Part shown: positions 1-9,600 of the stretch, piece after piece | How positions within the stretch are numbered: position 1 is the first letter of the stretch | Layout of the letters: the number at the start of each line of letters is the position of its first letter | Source of the DNA: Bathymodiolus brooksi | Taxonomy: Eukaryota; Mollusca; Bivalvia; Mytilida; Modiolidae | Reading direction: 5' to 3' | NCBI GenBank assembly: GCA_963680875.1 | Contig: OY804584.1 | Span: 91,386,031 to 91,450,030 of the forward strand | Length of the DNA: 64,000 nucleotides | Position numbers and translations under genes: made by a program | Notes under the pieces: model-generated | Database searches by the model: none | What the model saw: the letters and a program-made list of their open reading frames with translations, nothing else | What the model was told of the DNA's origin: nothing

Positions 1-85
1 TTTTGAAAATAAATGGTTTCATATGAAATATATAGGGAAATATCTTAGTGCGGAAATACTTTTGACCCGTGAGTGTACAATACGA
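1..85. mobile_element. MITE end fragment, Tc1/mariner-like
   Basis: The first 85 bases closely match, in reverse complement, the stretch at about 23553-23640 (shared features: AAAGT.TTTCCGCACTAA, then TATATTTCAT, then an AAACCA..TATTTTC block). The same layout is seen in the complete TA-flanked element at 18289-18777. I read it as the terminal part of a Tc1/mariner-type MITE cut by the window edge. Confidence 0.4.
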
Positions 86-164
86 AAATTCAACGTGTCC
101 GTCAATGATTCGATATTTAAAAATTATTGTTGGTTTCTGCAAAGTTTATCGTCTGCTAAATTTC

Positions 165-1692
165 AGGGCACCTATAAAGTGCGAAACGAAACAGAAACGA
201 AACGAAACGAAATCAACGAAAACGAAACGAAACGAAATCAACAAAAACGAAACGAAACGAAACGAAATCAACGAAATGAAAACGAAATAAAACGAAGCCA
301 ACGAAAGAAAAACGAAATCAACGAAAACAAAACGAAATAGAAAATGGAAGAAAAAATAATAGGGGCCTTAAAGAAATCAAACCTATTTTCACAATTACGA
401 TGCTAGACTACTTCCCACACATATCTGTCTTTCATCAGGAGAGGACAGAATTTGATCACCATTGAACAAGAATACTATGCATTTATTCAGCGGGAGTCTG
501 TCCTTTTCACTTAGTGGCTTCTTTTAAATTTGGGAACCATAAGAGCAACTTCAAGTCTGTTGAAAAGAGAGGAATTAAAATAACAGAAGTGCAGTAGTTA
601 AAGTTCACTAATAAATAACCCCGTCCGAGCAAAATTTAAAAGTGTGTCGGAGAGACGAAAAAGTGTGACGACCGGACGGACAAACGAACGAACGGACAGC
701 AGAAGTCCTATATACCCCAATCTTTTTTTTGGCGGAGGTATACAAATCCTATCAAAAATTAACTTTAGAAATAAAAAAAAATCTACATATCTTGTAAAAG
801 GACCTTTTTTCCCCTTGATCCCTTTTCATTAACCCCCCCCCCCCCCTCCAAATAAAAACAACTTCCGGTATAAATAAAATTTGATACGGCACATATTTTT
901 ATACCCCCCCCCCCCTATCCAGCGGGAGGGGGTATATAGTATATGTCCGTTTGTCCATGAGTGCTTATGCAATTCCTCCTTAACAGCTTGATGGAATTGA
1001 ATGAATCTTACAGGAAATCTTTAATACCATATGGCAAGGTTCATTAGTTTCATGAATTCTTTAGTACCAAATGGCATTGTGCACCTTCTATTTTTGTTTT
1101 CCCATTTTAACAGTTCTTGCTATGGGTGCATGGGGATTAAACGTGACAAGTCGGGAAAATCCCGTAGTCAAATAATGCCCAGAATCTGAAACTCAAGACT
1201 ATCCTGTATGATTTGCGAAAAGGCAAATTTATGAAGAATACAAACGAAAAACGTAATAAAATCAGACGAAAAATGAACCCTCAATATCCCAATCTATAAA
1301 AATACCCTCTCATATCCCCCCTTTTTTCTATATGATCACTTTATAATTCATAAATACTGACACACACACAAACACAAATAAAAATATGACATCTGAACTT
1401 CTGAAAGTTTGTCGGCAAGCAAACTCGACTTGAATTGAGTTGCGGATAATGTACGTGAGGATACTGTAACTGACAAACATGCAAGATGGGTTATATAATT
1501 AATCAAAATTATTGTATCTAAAAAATCGAATTATCATTTTTTTTTTTTTCTTTATTTCGTTTTGTCTTTTATTTTTTTCCTTCCATTTTCTTCATATCAG
1601 TCTATTTCGTTTTGTTTTAGTTGATTTCGTTTTGCTTTCGTTGGTTTCGTTTCGTTTCGTTTCTATTTCGTTTCGCACTTTATAGGTACCCT
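165..1692. mobile_element. Inverted-repeat element with GAAAC-rich termini
   Basis: The left end (from 165) reads AGGGCACCTATAAAGTGCG and the right end (to 1692), reverse-complemented, reads AGGGTACCTATAAAGTGCG. Both continue inward into about 140-170 bp of (ACGAA/GAAAC)n sequence broken by ATCAACG motifs. The interior has no usable ORF. It holds two long C homopolymers (about 832-847 and 905-915) and a PuGGACGGAC-type stretch near 675-710 common in mollusc repeats. A non-autonomous DNA transposon is the likely class. I could not see a convincing target-site duplication. Confidence 0.5.
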
Positions 1693-1867
1693 ACATTTCT
1701 AATCATTTTTTTTTGCTTTGTAAGGATTTTAGCCATTTTTGCAGTCTTGAGCATGCAAAAATGATCATATTATATTTAATGTGGGAACCTCGAGTTTAGA
1801 AGCTAGAAATAAGGTTAGTCAATAGAATTACTATTGATTTCAAAAAATATGCCGCCAAATCAAATGT

Positions 1868-1952
1868 CAAAACACCCCCACTTTTTACCAAAACGCCCCC
1901 ACTTTTCACAAAAACGCCACCACTTTTTACCAAAACGCCCCACTTTTTTCCA
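1868..1952. repeat. Four tandem ~21-bp units AAAACGCCCCCACTTTTTAC
   Basis: Four imperfect copies of a 21-bp unit (consensus caaaacgcccccactttttac) run head to tail. Inverted copies of the same unit occur at 9185-9251, just upstream of FAM78. No function can be assigned. Confidence 0.6.
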
Positions 1953-2060
1953 AAATAAATCATAATAAAAAAAATATTTTTTGTGATTCAAATGTTTATA
2001 AATGTCTTCCCGCGATTCGTTTTTGTTTGAATGTTTTGTTTTTGTTTTATTATATTTTTA

Positions 2061-2324
2061 TTAATCTATTTATTTATAAGACCAATTCTAACCTACAATA
2101 GTGAAATTTGGTTTATGGATGACTATTTTTCTATCAGTAGAGCCGCAATATCCAGATCAGAACAGAGTGGTTCTGTCTGTGATACATTGTCACTTGAAAA
2201 TAAATTTTGTTATGAAAAGATACACAATAAATTTTGTAAATATATTTTAGGTTTAAAGAAGACTGCATGTAATATTTCGACCAAATCTGAACTAGGAAGA
2301 TTTTCTATAACAGACTTTATCTAA
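2061..2324 (+). pseudogene. LINE ORF2 C-terminal fragment (upstream part)
   Basis: The reading frame contains ILTYNSEIWF, EKIHNKFCKYILGLKK and SELGRF. This is the pattern of the segment just after the reverse transcriptase domain in many mollusc non-LTR retrotransposons (a Y-x-S-E-I-W block, then KFCKYILGLKK and ELGR). The frame ends at a stop at 2322-2324 and homology is lost soon after. The next part of the same protein region (NPLLKE onward) resumes at about 7512 in the same orientation, so the two are probably halves of one element split by the palindrome cluster between them. There is no intact RT domain. Confidence 0.65.
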
Positions 2325-2468
2325 TATTATATACGTTTTCCTTTGAAATTAACGAAAGTCGCCTGTCTGGTACAAGGTGTCTGATACAAGATGTTGTATC
2401 ACCACACTGTGGTGATAAAAGAATGTCGCGACGTTGCACGAGACGTTCTCTGCCGAACTACTTTGACA

Positions 2469-2476
2469 TGACGTCA
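2469..2476. promoter_or_regulatory. Perfect CRE/ATF palindrome TGACGTCA
   Basis: This is one of seven perfect TGACGTCA octamers in the first 9.4 kb (also 5194, 5219, 6348, 6364, 7056 and 9294). It is the consensus for CREB/ATF bZIP factors. Here it lies at the edge of a palindromic element, so it may be a property of the repeat, not of a host promoter. Confidence 0.35.
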
Positions 2477-2490
2477 TATCATTGGAATGG

Positions 2491-2672
2491 GAGACATATA
2501 GAATCTAACACCGGAGAGAGTACAAGATAGGGAAATCTCCGACACCCGAGGGTAAGATTTCAATCGTTCTCTTTACGAGGCTTGCCGAGTTAGAGAACGA
2601 TTGTATTCTTACCCAAGGGTGTCGGAGATTTCCTTATCTTGTACTTTTTCCGGTGTTTGGTTTTATTTCTCA
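2491..2672. repeat. Palindromic (foldback) element, copy 1
   Basis: A near-perfect hairpin of about 180 bp. The outer ends are GAATCTAACACCGG on the left and CCGGTGTTTGGTTTTATTTCTCA on the right. The inner arms pair TCCGACACCC..GGGTAAGAtttcaatcgttc with their complement around the tip ACGAGGCTTGCCGAG. The ends and tip recur in the copies near 3.8, 5.6 and 6.2 kb. Confidence 0.75.
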
Positions 2673-2711
2673 ACTAAACACCTAATTGTTTTTGTTTACA
2701 TTTCATCATCG

Positions 2712-4846
2712 AGCGTTTTCCCGCAATTTATTTTTCCATTGCTGAAGTAAATATTCGAATTATCCATATGCAACCGTATCTCGGCAGTATTTCATCATAA
2801 AGTACAATGTATTTAATAAATATATTATAAATGTTACTACAACAGAGATAAATACATGTAAACAATATTTGAATTTGGTCAAAGGGAGATCATTTCTTTC
2901 TTTACGTTAGTTACTAACAAGGGAGAGCACTCTAGTATTTACTCAAAGTAAACAAACATTGACTGGAAGAGAGCCTGAAAAAAGAATCAAACACCGTGAA
3001 AGTGCACGTTAGCTAGCAGAATATAATATGAAATCGGCACGGCCATGAATGCTCGCTCATCTGAAAATTATCTGGCAATTTCATCAAAAAGTGTCGAGAT
3101 TTTTTGGGCCGAGATATATTAGGGACGACTTTTTTTAGGGCCGAATCTAGTCTCATTCAATCGAGCTGTCGTTCCTTTATTCGAGTTATCGTTCCTTACG
3201 AAATCTCAAAAGTTAACTTCCGCGTAGAAACAAAAATTCTTGTCAGTATGTCAGAAGAGATTTAATAAATTAAAAAATATCAATATAAGTAAAACAAGCT
3301 GGCAAAATGACTTTTATTACACACGGGTTCCGGGTTTCAGTGGTATCGGACGTACGAGAGAGGGTACGAGACTTCAGGATCACATTTACGCTTTATGTTA
3401 AGAAGATCTTCATTAGTTGAGTGTGTTAGTGTGTTACCCGGAAACCGGTGTTTACAAAACGTAGAATTTTTTTTTCTTCGACAATATGTTCAACCATGTT
3501 TGTTAAAAAAATCCTAAGTACACATTCTATACCATAAAGAGCTCGCTTAAGCTCGCATAATACATAAATGAATTTAAATATACTTATGTAGTAGAATCGT
3601 GGTTAATTGTTTATTTTAAAAAGGAAAAGCATGGAGAATTGGGGGCAGTTGACATAAACTGTACAGCATGCATTTGCCGGTAAAACGCACGTGATTTTTT
3701 TGTCTTGCACTAGTGCAGGATAAGAAAATCTCACATCGCTAAAAATAGGAACTGGTCTGTCTCAAAAGTGAGAAATATAGGAACTAACACCGGGAGAGGT
3801 GCAAGATAGTAAAATCTGTGACACCCGAGGGGTGCAAGATAGTAAAATCTGTGACACCCGAGGGGTGCAAGATAGTAAAATCTGTGACACCCGAGGGTGT
3901 CACAGATTTTACTATCTTGCACCTTTTACGGTGTTTGACTCTTTTTCTCACCCCTTTCTACCGTGTCAATGTTTGTTTACTTGTTGTGTAGTTTGGTGCA
4001 TTAATTTGCGAACCGTATCACACCCACAGGACCAAAATGCCACATAATAAAATAAAGCAAGATTTTCATTTTACAACTTTAAAGAGGTTCAAAATAATAT
4101 GCGAACTTAAGCGAGCTCTTTATGGTATAAAATGTATACTTAGGATTTTTTAACAAACATGGCTGAACATATTGTCGAAGAAAAAAAAATTCTACGTTTT
4201 GTATTTGTTATTCGAGTTATCGTTCCTTACGTTTTGTAAACACCGGTTTCCGGGTAACACACTAACACACTCAACTAATGGAGATCTTCTTAACATAAAG
4301 CGCTAAGGTGATCCTGAAGTCTCGTACCCTCTCTCGTAAGGAACGATAACTCGAATAAAGGAACGACAGCTCGATTGAATGAAACTAGATTCGGCCCTAA
4401 AAAAAGTCGTCCCCAATATATCTCGGCCCAAAAAATCTCGACACTTTTGATGAAATTGCCAGATAATTTTTCAGATGCGCGAGCATTTAAGGCCGTGCCG
4501 GTTTCATATTAAAGTTAACACACTTGTGATAGATTCTACAATAACAAACTCTTGCACCTTTTACGATGTTTGCCTCTTTTCAATATTTGTTTACGTTGAG
4601 AAAATATATAGAGTACTCTCCCTTGTTATGTAACTAACGTAAATAAAAACAATTACCTCCCTTTGACCAACGTCAAATAATTTTTTGTACAGGCATTTAT
4701 CGCTGTTGTAGTAGCATTTATAACATATTTATAAATAAAATACGTTGTATTTTATTGTGAAATACATTTAAAATACTGTCAAGACACTATAAATCGACAA
4801 TTTAATTCAACAATGGAAAACAATTTTGCGGGAAAAACGGCGTGTA
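2712..4846. mobile_element. Large foldback element with ~0.8 kb inverted arms
   Basis: The left arm (about 2712-3572) and right arm (about 4095-4846) are inverted copies of each other. Aligned landmarks are CGTTTTCCCGC with GCGGGAAAAACG, TCGTTCCTTTATTCGAG with its complement, GAAACCGG with CCGGTTTC, and AGAGCTCGCTTAAG with CTTAAGCGAGCTCT. The loop of about 520 bp contains a second, smaller palindrome (copy 2). There is no coding capacity. It is an FB-type or large non-autonomous inverted-repeat element; the superfamily is not determined. Confidence 0.75.
3774..3953. repeat. Palindromic element, copy 2, with triplicated left arm
   Basis: It starts at GAGAAATATAGGAACTAACACCGG and ends at CGGTGTTTGACTCTTTTTCTCA. 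The left arm carries three tandem copies of a 33-bp unit (ggtgcaagatag..gacacccgagg) while the right arm has one, so the hairpin is asymmetric. It sits in the loop of the large foldback element. Confidence 0.7.
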
Positions 4847-4922
4847 GCTTGTCTTATCCTGGAGCCGGGGTAAGATAGAAAAATCTTTTTCACCTAAACT
4901 AACGGACTACTTTATCCAAGGG

Positions 4923-5152
4923 GTGAGAAATATAGTCTCTAACATTGTTTCCCGTTTATTACGATAATTTCTCAAATCAAGATAGTTAAATTTTCACATT
5001 TTAAAGTTCGAGGTTTACCGAGAATTTTAAAATGTAAAAATTTAACTATCGAGATTTGAGAAATTATCGTAATAAACGGGAAACAATGTTAGAGATTGTT
5101 TCTCTAATGAACCACTAAAAATTTGTTTGATTCTTTTTCTCACTAATTTAAC
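4923..5152. repeat. Palindromic element, copy 3
   Basis: Arms of about 80 bp are almost perfectly complementary (TCTAACATTGTTTCCCG..tttattacgataatttctcaaat and the reverse complement) around the tip GAGGTTTACCGAG. The outer ends again read GTGAGAAATATAG and TTTGATTCTTTTTCTCACTA. The arm sequence is unrelated to copies 1, 2, 4 and 5. Confidence 0.75.
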
Positions 5153-5527
5153 AAAATATATGGCCGTTTTCACTTTCTCAAATCGACGTTCAGTGACGTC
5201 ACTGACGTATACTTCAATTGACGTCACACCCGTTAAGGAATGTTTTTGAAGCAATGATAGAGAAAGGACAAGATTCCAGATGAGGGGTTCTTGATGACGG
5301 TACGGTTAATTACGGTTAGTTACGGTTAATGAAACGATTTTATTGACACAATGACATTTTGCGAAACGTAACATTTTTACGGGAAAAGTAGCGTGAAATT
5401 CTTATCTCACCCACGGGTTGAGACATAATTGCGTAATTGACCAATCAGCGACTGAGAACAAAGTGATCCACACGTTGATTATCGATTTCTTCTCACACGG
5501 GTTGAGAAGTGTGAAAATTGAACAAGA

Positions 5528-5752
5528 ATTAGAGAAATATAGAATCTAACACCCGCAAAAGTGCAAGACAGGGAAATCTCAGACACCCGAGGGTAAGAGT
5601 TCAATCGTTCGCTGACGAGGCTCGCCGAGTCAGTGAACGATTGAACTCTTACCCTCGCCTCGTCAGCGAACGATTGAAATCTTACCCTCCGGTGTCTGAG
5701 ATTTCCCTGTCTTGCATTTTTTGCCGGTGTTTGATTTTATTTCTCACTTTTA
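5528..5752. repeat. Palindromic element, copy 4 (nested arms)
   Basis: The outer ends are GAGAAATATAGAATCTAACACCCG and GGTGTTTGATTTTATTTCTCAC. The inner stem is closest to copy 1 (CAAGACAGGGAAATCTCAGACACCCGAG type). The sequence around the tip (GACGAGGCTCGCCGAGTC) is followed by a second, inverted partial arm, which suggests an internal rearrangement during replication. Confidence 0.75.
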
Positions 5753-5942
5753 TCAGCTGTTTTTAGTTTCGTGTTTGTTTATGTACTTTTAGCAGACGAT
5801 CATGTAAACAATGTGAGTTATTTTCCCTTCATGTCAATCAAAAATTAGTTCCGTATTTTTGTGTATTGCGTGAAGGTTATTATGTAATAGTATGGCTGAT
5901 TGTTAGGATTTGCGTGTTTATAAAAGATTGAATACTTATATA

Positions 5943-6090
5943 CAGTGAATTGTTTATTTTAAAAAGGTAGTTGACATAAACTGTACAGCATGCATTTGCC
6001 GGTAAAATGCACGTGATTTTTTTGTCTTGCACTAGTGCAAGATAAGAAAATCTCACATCGCTAAAAATAGGAACTGGTCTGTCTCAAAAT
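5943..6090. repeat. Direct repeat of 3638-3780
   Basis: About 140 bp, starting at GTTTATTTTAAAAAGG and running through ACTGTACAGCATGCATTTGCCGG and CTTGCACTAGTGCA to GGAACTGGTCTGTCTCAAAA. It is nearly identical to 3610-3770. In both places it directly precedes a palindromic element, so the pair forms a recurring module. Confidence 0.65.
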
Positions 6091-6091
6091 G

Positions 6092-6280
6092 AGAAATAAA
6101 GGATCTAACACCGGTAAGAGGGCAAGACGGATAAATCTCAGACACCGGCCAAGGGAAAGATTTCTGGTCTCCAACGAGGCTCCGCCGAGTTGGAGACCAA
6201 TAGAAATCTTTCCCGCGGATGTCTGAGATTTTTCCGTCTTGCCCTCTTACCGGTGTTTGATTCTATTTCTCACTAATATT
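6092..6280. repeat. Palindromic element, copy 5
   Basis: The ends are GAGAAATAAAGGATCTAACACCGG and CCGGTGTTTGATTCTATTTCTCAC. The stem pairs AAGAGGGCAAGACGGATAAA with its complement, and the tip is AACGAGGCTCCGCCGAGTT. It is the best-preserved copy. Confidence 0.75.
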
Positions 6281-6282
6281 TT

Positions 6283-6535
6283 ATTGAAAGTACAGTATTT
6301 TCCTTCATGAAACACCCCATACATGAAATATGACGTGACACATATTTTGACGTCATTGAAGAATGACGTCAAAGGTACGGAAAAGGACAACTAGAAATAC
6401 GAAAAAATGAAAATAAAAGACACAAATATATTTAATACGGTTGGATTCTGTATTAATAAAACCCCAATGGTTAAATCCGTAATGTATCTGTTATTCGGCT
6501 ATCAGACAGGTATATAATGTGACATTCCCGGCTTA
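6283..6535. repeat. Long repeat shared with 24401-24650
   Basis: About 250 bp, nearly identical to a segment 18 kb away (landmarks GAAACACCCCATACATGAAA, TTTGACGTCATTGAAGA, TGGTTAAATCCGTAAT, GACATTCCCGGCTTA). At the distant locus the sequence continues into a full palindrome. Here it stops at the stem, immediately followed by another direct repeat (ATGACATTTTGCGAAACG, also at 5349). It carries two TGACGTCA sites. Confidence 0.7.
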
Positions 6536-6834
6536 GAATGACATTTTGCGAAACGTAACATTTTTACGGGAAAAGTAGCGTAAAATTCTTATCTTACACA
6601 CGGGTTGAGACAAGGATATCTCACACGGCTAAAAATAGGAACTGTGCTGTCTCATTAGTGAGAAAAAACACAGTAACCTGACGTTGGTGAATGAACGGAA
6701 AAAATAACGTGACTTCATACACAAAATGTAGTCTCCCTCAGAGTATTGTACACATTTTAATTCAACCCTTGCTATTTGTTTAGAATTCGTTTTTATTGAA
6801 ATGTTAGATAATAAGTGATTAACAATGGGTTTTT

Positions 6835-6926
6835 TTTAAGCGAGAGGACTTTTCTCAGTCATCTCTCATCGAAGGACGAAGCCTGAGATGAGAGATGACT
6901 GAGAAACGTCCTCGAGTTTTAAAAAA
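6835..6926. repeat. Palindrome, ~40-bp arms
   Basis: Arms AGGACTTTTCTCAGTCATCT and complement flank the tip GAAGGACGAAGCCT. The pairing is nearly perfect. Confidence 0.7.
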
Positions 6927-7095
6927 CATCTTTAATTATTTTATCGCTATTTTGTATTCATAATTAAATAATTTTTGTTGAGATACTGACATTTTTTATA
7001 AACACAATTAATATTTTATATCGTTAATCACTTAATTATCAAGAATTTGGTAATGTGACGTCATTATAACGTCATATTAGAAAACAAGATAATAC

Positions 7096-7271
7096 CAGGG
7101 GTGGATCCAGGATTTCAAGTTAGGGGGGGGGGCGCACTTAAAAAAATTGCGCCGAGCGGAGGGAGGCGCGAAAATTTTTGGGGTATTTCGTGTGAAAAAT
7201 CACGATTTTACGCCAAAAAATCATATTTTTTTTCAATTTTAGGCCCCCCCCCCCCCCTGGATCCGCCCCTG
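7096..7271. mobile_element. hAT-like MITE (CAGGGGTGGATCC ends), 5-bp TSD AATAC
   Basis: A 176-bp element with inverted ends CAGGGGTGGATCCAGG / CCTGGATCCGCCCCTG and the perfect 5-bp duplication AATAC on both sides (7091-7095 and 7272-7276). It contains a G run and a C run and a central pair TTTTTGGGGTATTTCGTGTG. An inverted, second copy lies at 31023-31205. The hAT assignment is from the terminus type and is tentative. Confidence 0.75.
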
Positions 7272-7401
7272 AATACTACGTGCGTCCTTGACAACGCTTA
7301 GCGATAATTGGAATCATCTCACATGTCTCATGCGCTTACGTGATATGAAATATATCGGTTTTAAACATCAAAGGGAAAATAAACAAGATAGCGATAAACT
7401 T

Positions 7402-7467
7402 ATTACATATAGTGTGGTGGTACAAGACTGTGTATCAGGTCTTGTACCACCACACTATGTATGTAAT
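7402..7467. repeat. Short palindrome GGTGGTACAAGA / TCTTGTACCACC
   Basis: About 27-bp arms (attacata.agtgtggtggtacaaga and complement) around ctgtgtatcagg. It lies at the right edge of the palindrome cluster, just before LINE homology resumes. A similar half-palindrome with TGTATCACCACAC occurs near 2394-2415 at the left edge. Confidence 0.55.
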
Positions 7468-7511
7468 GGGTATATATCAAAACCCAAGCTATACTATATT
7501 TTTGTAGATTA

Positions 7512-8335
7512 CAAACAGATCCAATAAACCCTCTACTTAAAGAGACATTTTCCATCTGTTAGTCTGTTGATTCTGATGGAATCTATACTTGGTATAGTTA
7601 CATAGGAATTATTTTTAAGGAATTAGATCTTGAAATCACAGATTTTGAAAATTTCACCAGACCTTTTGCCTCTATAAAACATTCACTGAAGAAACAAATT
7701 AAGAAAGTAATAAATGACTCATATAGTAAAAAACGTTAGAAAAACTTTCATCTTTCAATGAAACTTTCAAACTGTATATATACAGTAAAATAAAATCAGA
7801 GTTAAAACTTGAAAACTATTTATTATTTTTCTTTAACTTCCAAATGAGACAATTATTTACAAAATTTAGAGTGAGTGATCACTGTTTATAGATTGAAACA
7901 GGGAGGTATAAAAAATATAACAAGGGAAAAAAGAATTGTAAAAATTGTAATTTAAATGAAATAGGGGCTGAATACCACTTTTTCGTAAAATGCACAGCCA
8001 ACCACTCTCTTAGAAACAATTTATTTAACAAAATAATATTAAACAAACCAGACTTTATTGAAGAAATACCATTAAATAAAATTATTTTTTCGTTAAATGC
8101 AAATTCTGAACTTTTGGCAGAACTAGGAGACTTTATAAAGCAATCTAAAGAATTGCAAAAATGAGGTCCTTGTCGGTCAAAGGTATGACATGTGAAAAAT
8201 ATAATGATAGTTAATAGGATTTATTTTGTATATCCTATAATATCATCAAATTGTAATTTTCTATGTTTTCTATGTTTTGTTTGTTTGTACTTGTATTTGC
8301 TTGACCCACATGAGTGTATTATGCAAATAAAGAAT
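7512..8335 (+). pseudogene. LINE ORF2 C-terminus and 3' end (downstream part)
   Basis: With several stops removed by eye, the + strand shows INPLLKETF, then DSDGIYTWYSYIG, LKKQIKKVINDSY, MRQLFTKFRVSDHCL, IETGRYKKYNKGKKNCKNC and GAEYHFFVKC. The last two form the Cys-rich C-terminal motif (C-x2-C...H-x4-C) of mollusc LINE ORF2 proteins. The tail reaches an AATAAA at 8326-8331. It is clearly decayed. It continues the fragment at 2061-2324 in order and orientation. Confidence 0.65.
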
Positions 8336-9184
8336 AATATTAAAATTATATATTTAATTAAAGATGATTGCATTAAATTAAATTTATATGTTTCATTAAT
8401 TATTACAATAATTATATGCCTTTATCGGTGCCGATGGTCTTTGATGAGCTTAATTACCGGTAAGAAAGTAAAAACACACACAAGCCAAGGTATTGTGAAA
8501 AAACAAATGTACAAAGCCAACAAAATAATTTTGAGAAGTTTAAGCTTTGATAACAATGGCTTGATGTGGCCGTATGGCTTAATATTTAGTGAATACTGCA
8601 AATTTTTTATATTTTGTTACGTAAATTAGGTCCTGTAAATTAGAATTCGTATATATTTGGTTAACTTTATAGGTGAATTTGAAGTTATTTAAATTTTACT
8701 AAATATTTATGGGTTGAAAAGTACACCTTTGGACCTCTTGTGTATTATTTTGCATCCTATCTAACAATCCAATACTACTTTAGACTTTAATAAGCATGTA
8801 ACTAAAAGTCCCGTTGATTATAAATGTATCGACATTTCGTACCTCCTTGTACACAAACGTGTCTAATTTCACGTAGTCATTTCTGGTCTCTAAGAAGTTG
8901 GTATCTGTGAGAAAATTGTTATTCCATGCAGAATAAAGAAAAAGTAATCAATGGAGTAAACTAGTTGGTCGGCAGCAATTGTCGCGGTTCTGTGAAAATA
9001 AGTCTATATTTCATTGTCACAAGAAAAAAAGAAAAAAACACAAATGGAGCGTATATATACAAGTTCGTTGTCGTCTGATGTAAAATAAACATATACAATA
9101 TATAAATTAACTGGATAAATCTTGAATTACTAGATATCACACATGATATCATCTTTGAGTAGAAAAAAATATTAAACGTGCCGT
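8336..9184. other. AT-rich spacer, nothing recognised
   Basis: No coding, RNA or repeat structure could be supported between the LINE 3' end and the inverted 21-bp units upstream of FAM78. The open frame 8192-8629 has no recognisable residues and AT-driven composition. Confidence 0.5.
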
Positions 9185-9251
9185 TTTGGCAATAAAAAAG
9201 TGGGGGCGTTTTGGTAAAATAATTTTTATTCTGAAAAAATGGGGCGTTTTG
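9185..9251. repeat. Inverted copies of the 21-bp unit seen at 1868
   Basis: AAAAAGTGGGGGCGTTTTGGT and AAAAAATGGGGCGTTTTGGT are reverse complements of the units at 1868-1952. They lie about 160-230 bp upstream of the FAM78 start codon, so they may be in its promoter or 5' UTR. Confidence 0.55.
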
Positions 9252-9293
9252 GTTATTCGGGTTACTCCAAACGTATTTTGATTTTTTTTGTTA

Positions 9294-9301
9294 TGACGTC
9301 A
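9294..9301. promoter_or_regulatory. CRE/ATF site TGACGTCA upstream of FAM78
   Basis: A perfect palindromic TGACGTCA lies 112 bp upstream of the proposed FAM78 ATG. It lies outside the palindrome cluster that carries six other copies. It is a plausible bZIP (CREB/ATF) site, on sequence match and position alone. Confidence 0.4.
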
Positions 9302-9412
9302 CAATACTTTGGGAAAGAGGATTTCGGGAACGGGAAATGCAAACGCATATGTTGGTGGAATCAGGTTGAGCTGCACGGAGGTGTACACGAGATATTATCA
9401 TTTACGGAAAAG

Positions 9413-9600
9413 ATGGCAGCCAGTAACACGAGAGAAGCAGCACCGGCTTGGTTGAATTGTACAGCGATAAATACGAACAACTTGAAAGAAATTCATGACA
9501 AGATCCGCGTTTTAAACTTAAATGCGAGAATCGAAAAACATGCAACCACGGTGGATGAAACTTCACATTCCGTTCTCAAATATAGAACTCCAAATTTCAG
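9413..9600 (+). CDS. FAM78: FAM78 coding exon 1
   Basis: 188 nt encoding residues 1-62 and two bases of codon 63. The donor is CAG|GTTTCT. It ends in VLKYRTPNFR, which is family-specific. The N-terminal 50 residues are not recognisably conserved, so the start is less certain than the rest. Confidence 0.85.

Noticed and set aside
7101..7301. 66-aa open frame with Gly/Pro runs
   Set aside because: It is the translated MITE at 7096-7271; the mirrored copy at 31087 gives the same kind of frame.
8192..8629. 145-aa + strand open frame after the LINE
   Set aside because: It starts inside the LINE 3' UTR, is Ile/Tyr/Lys-rich as expected from AT-rich DNA, and has no recognised motif.
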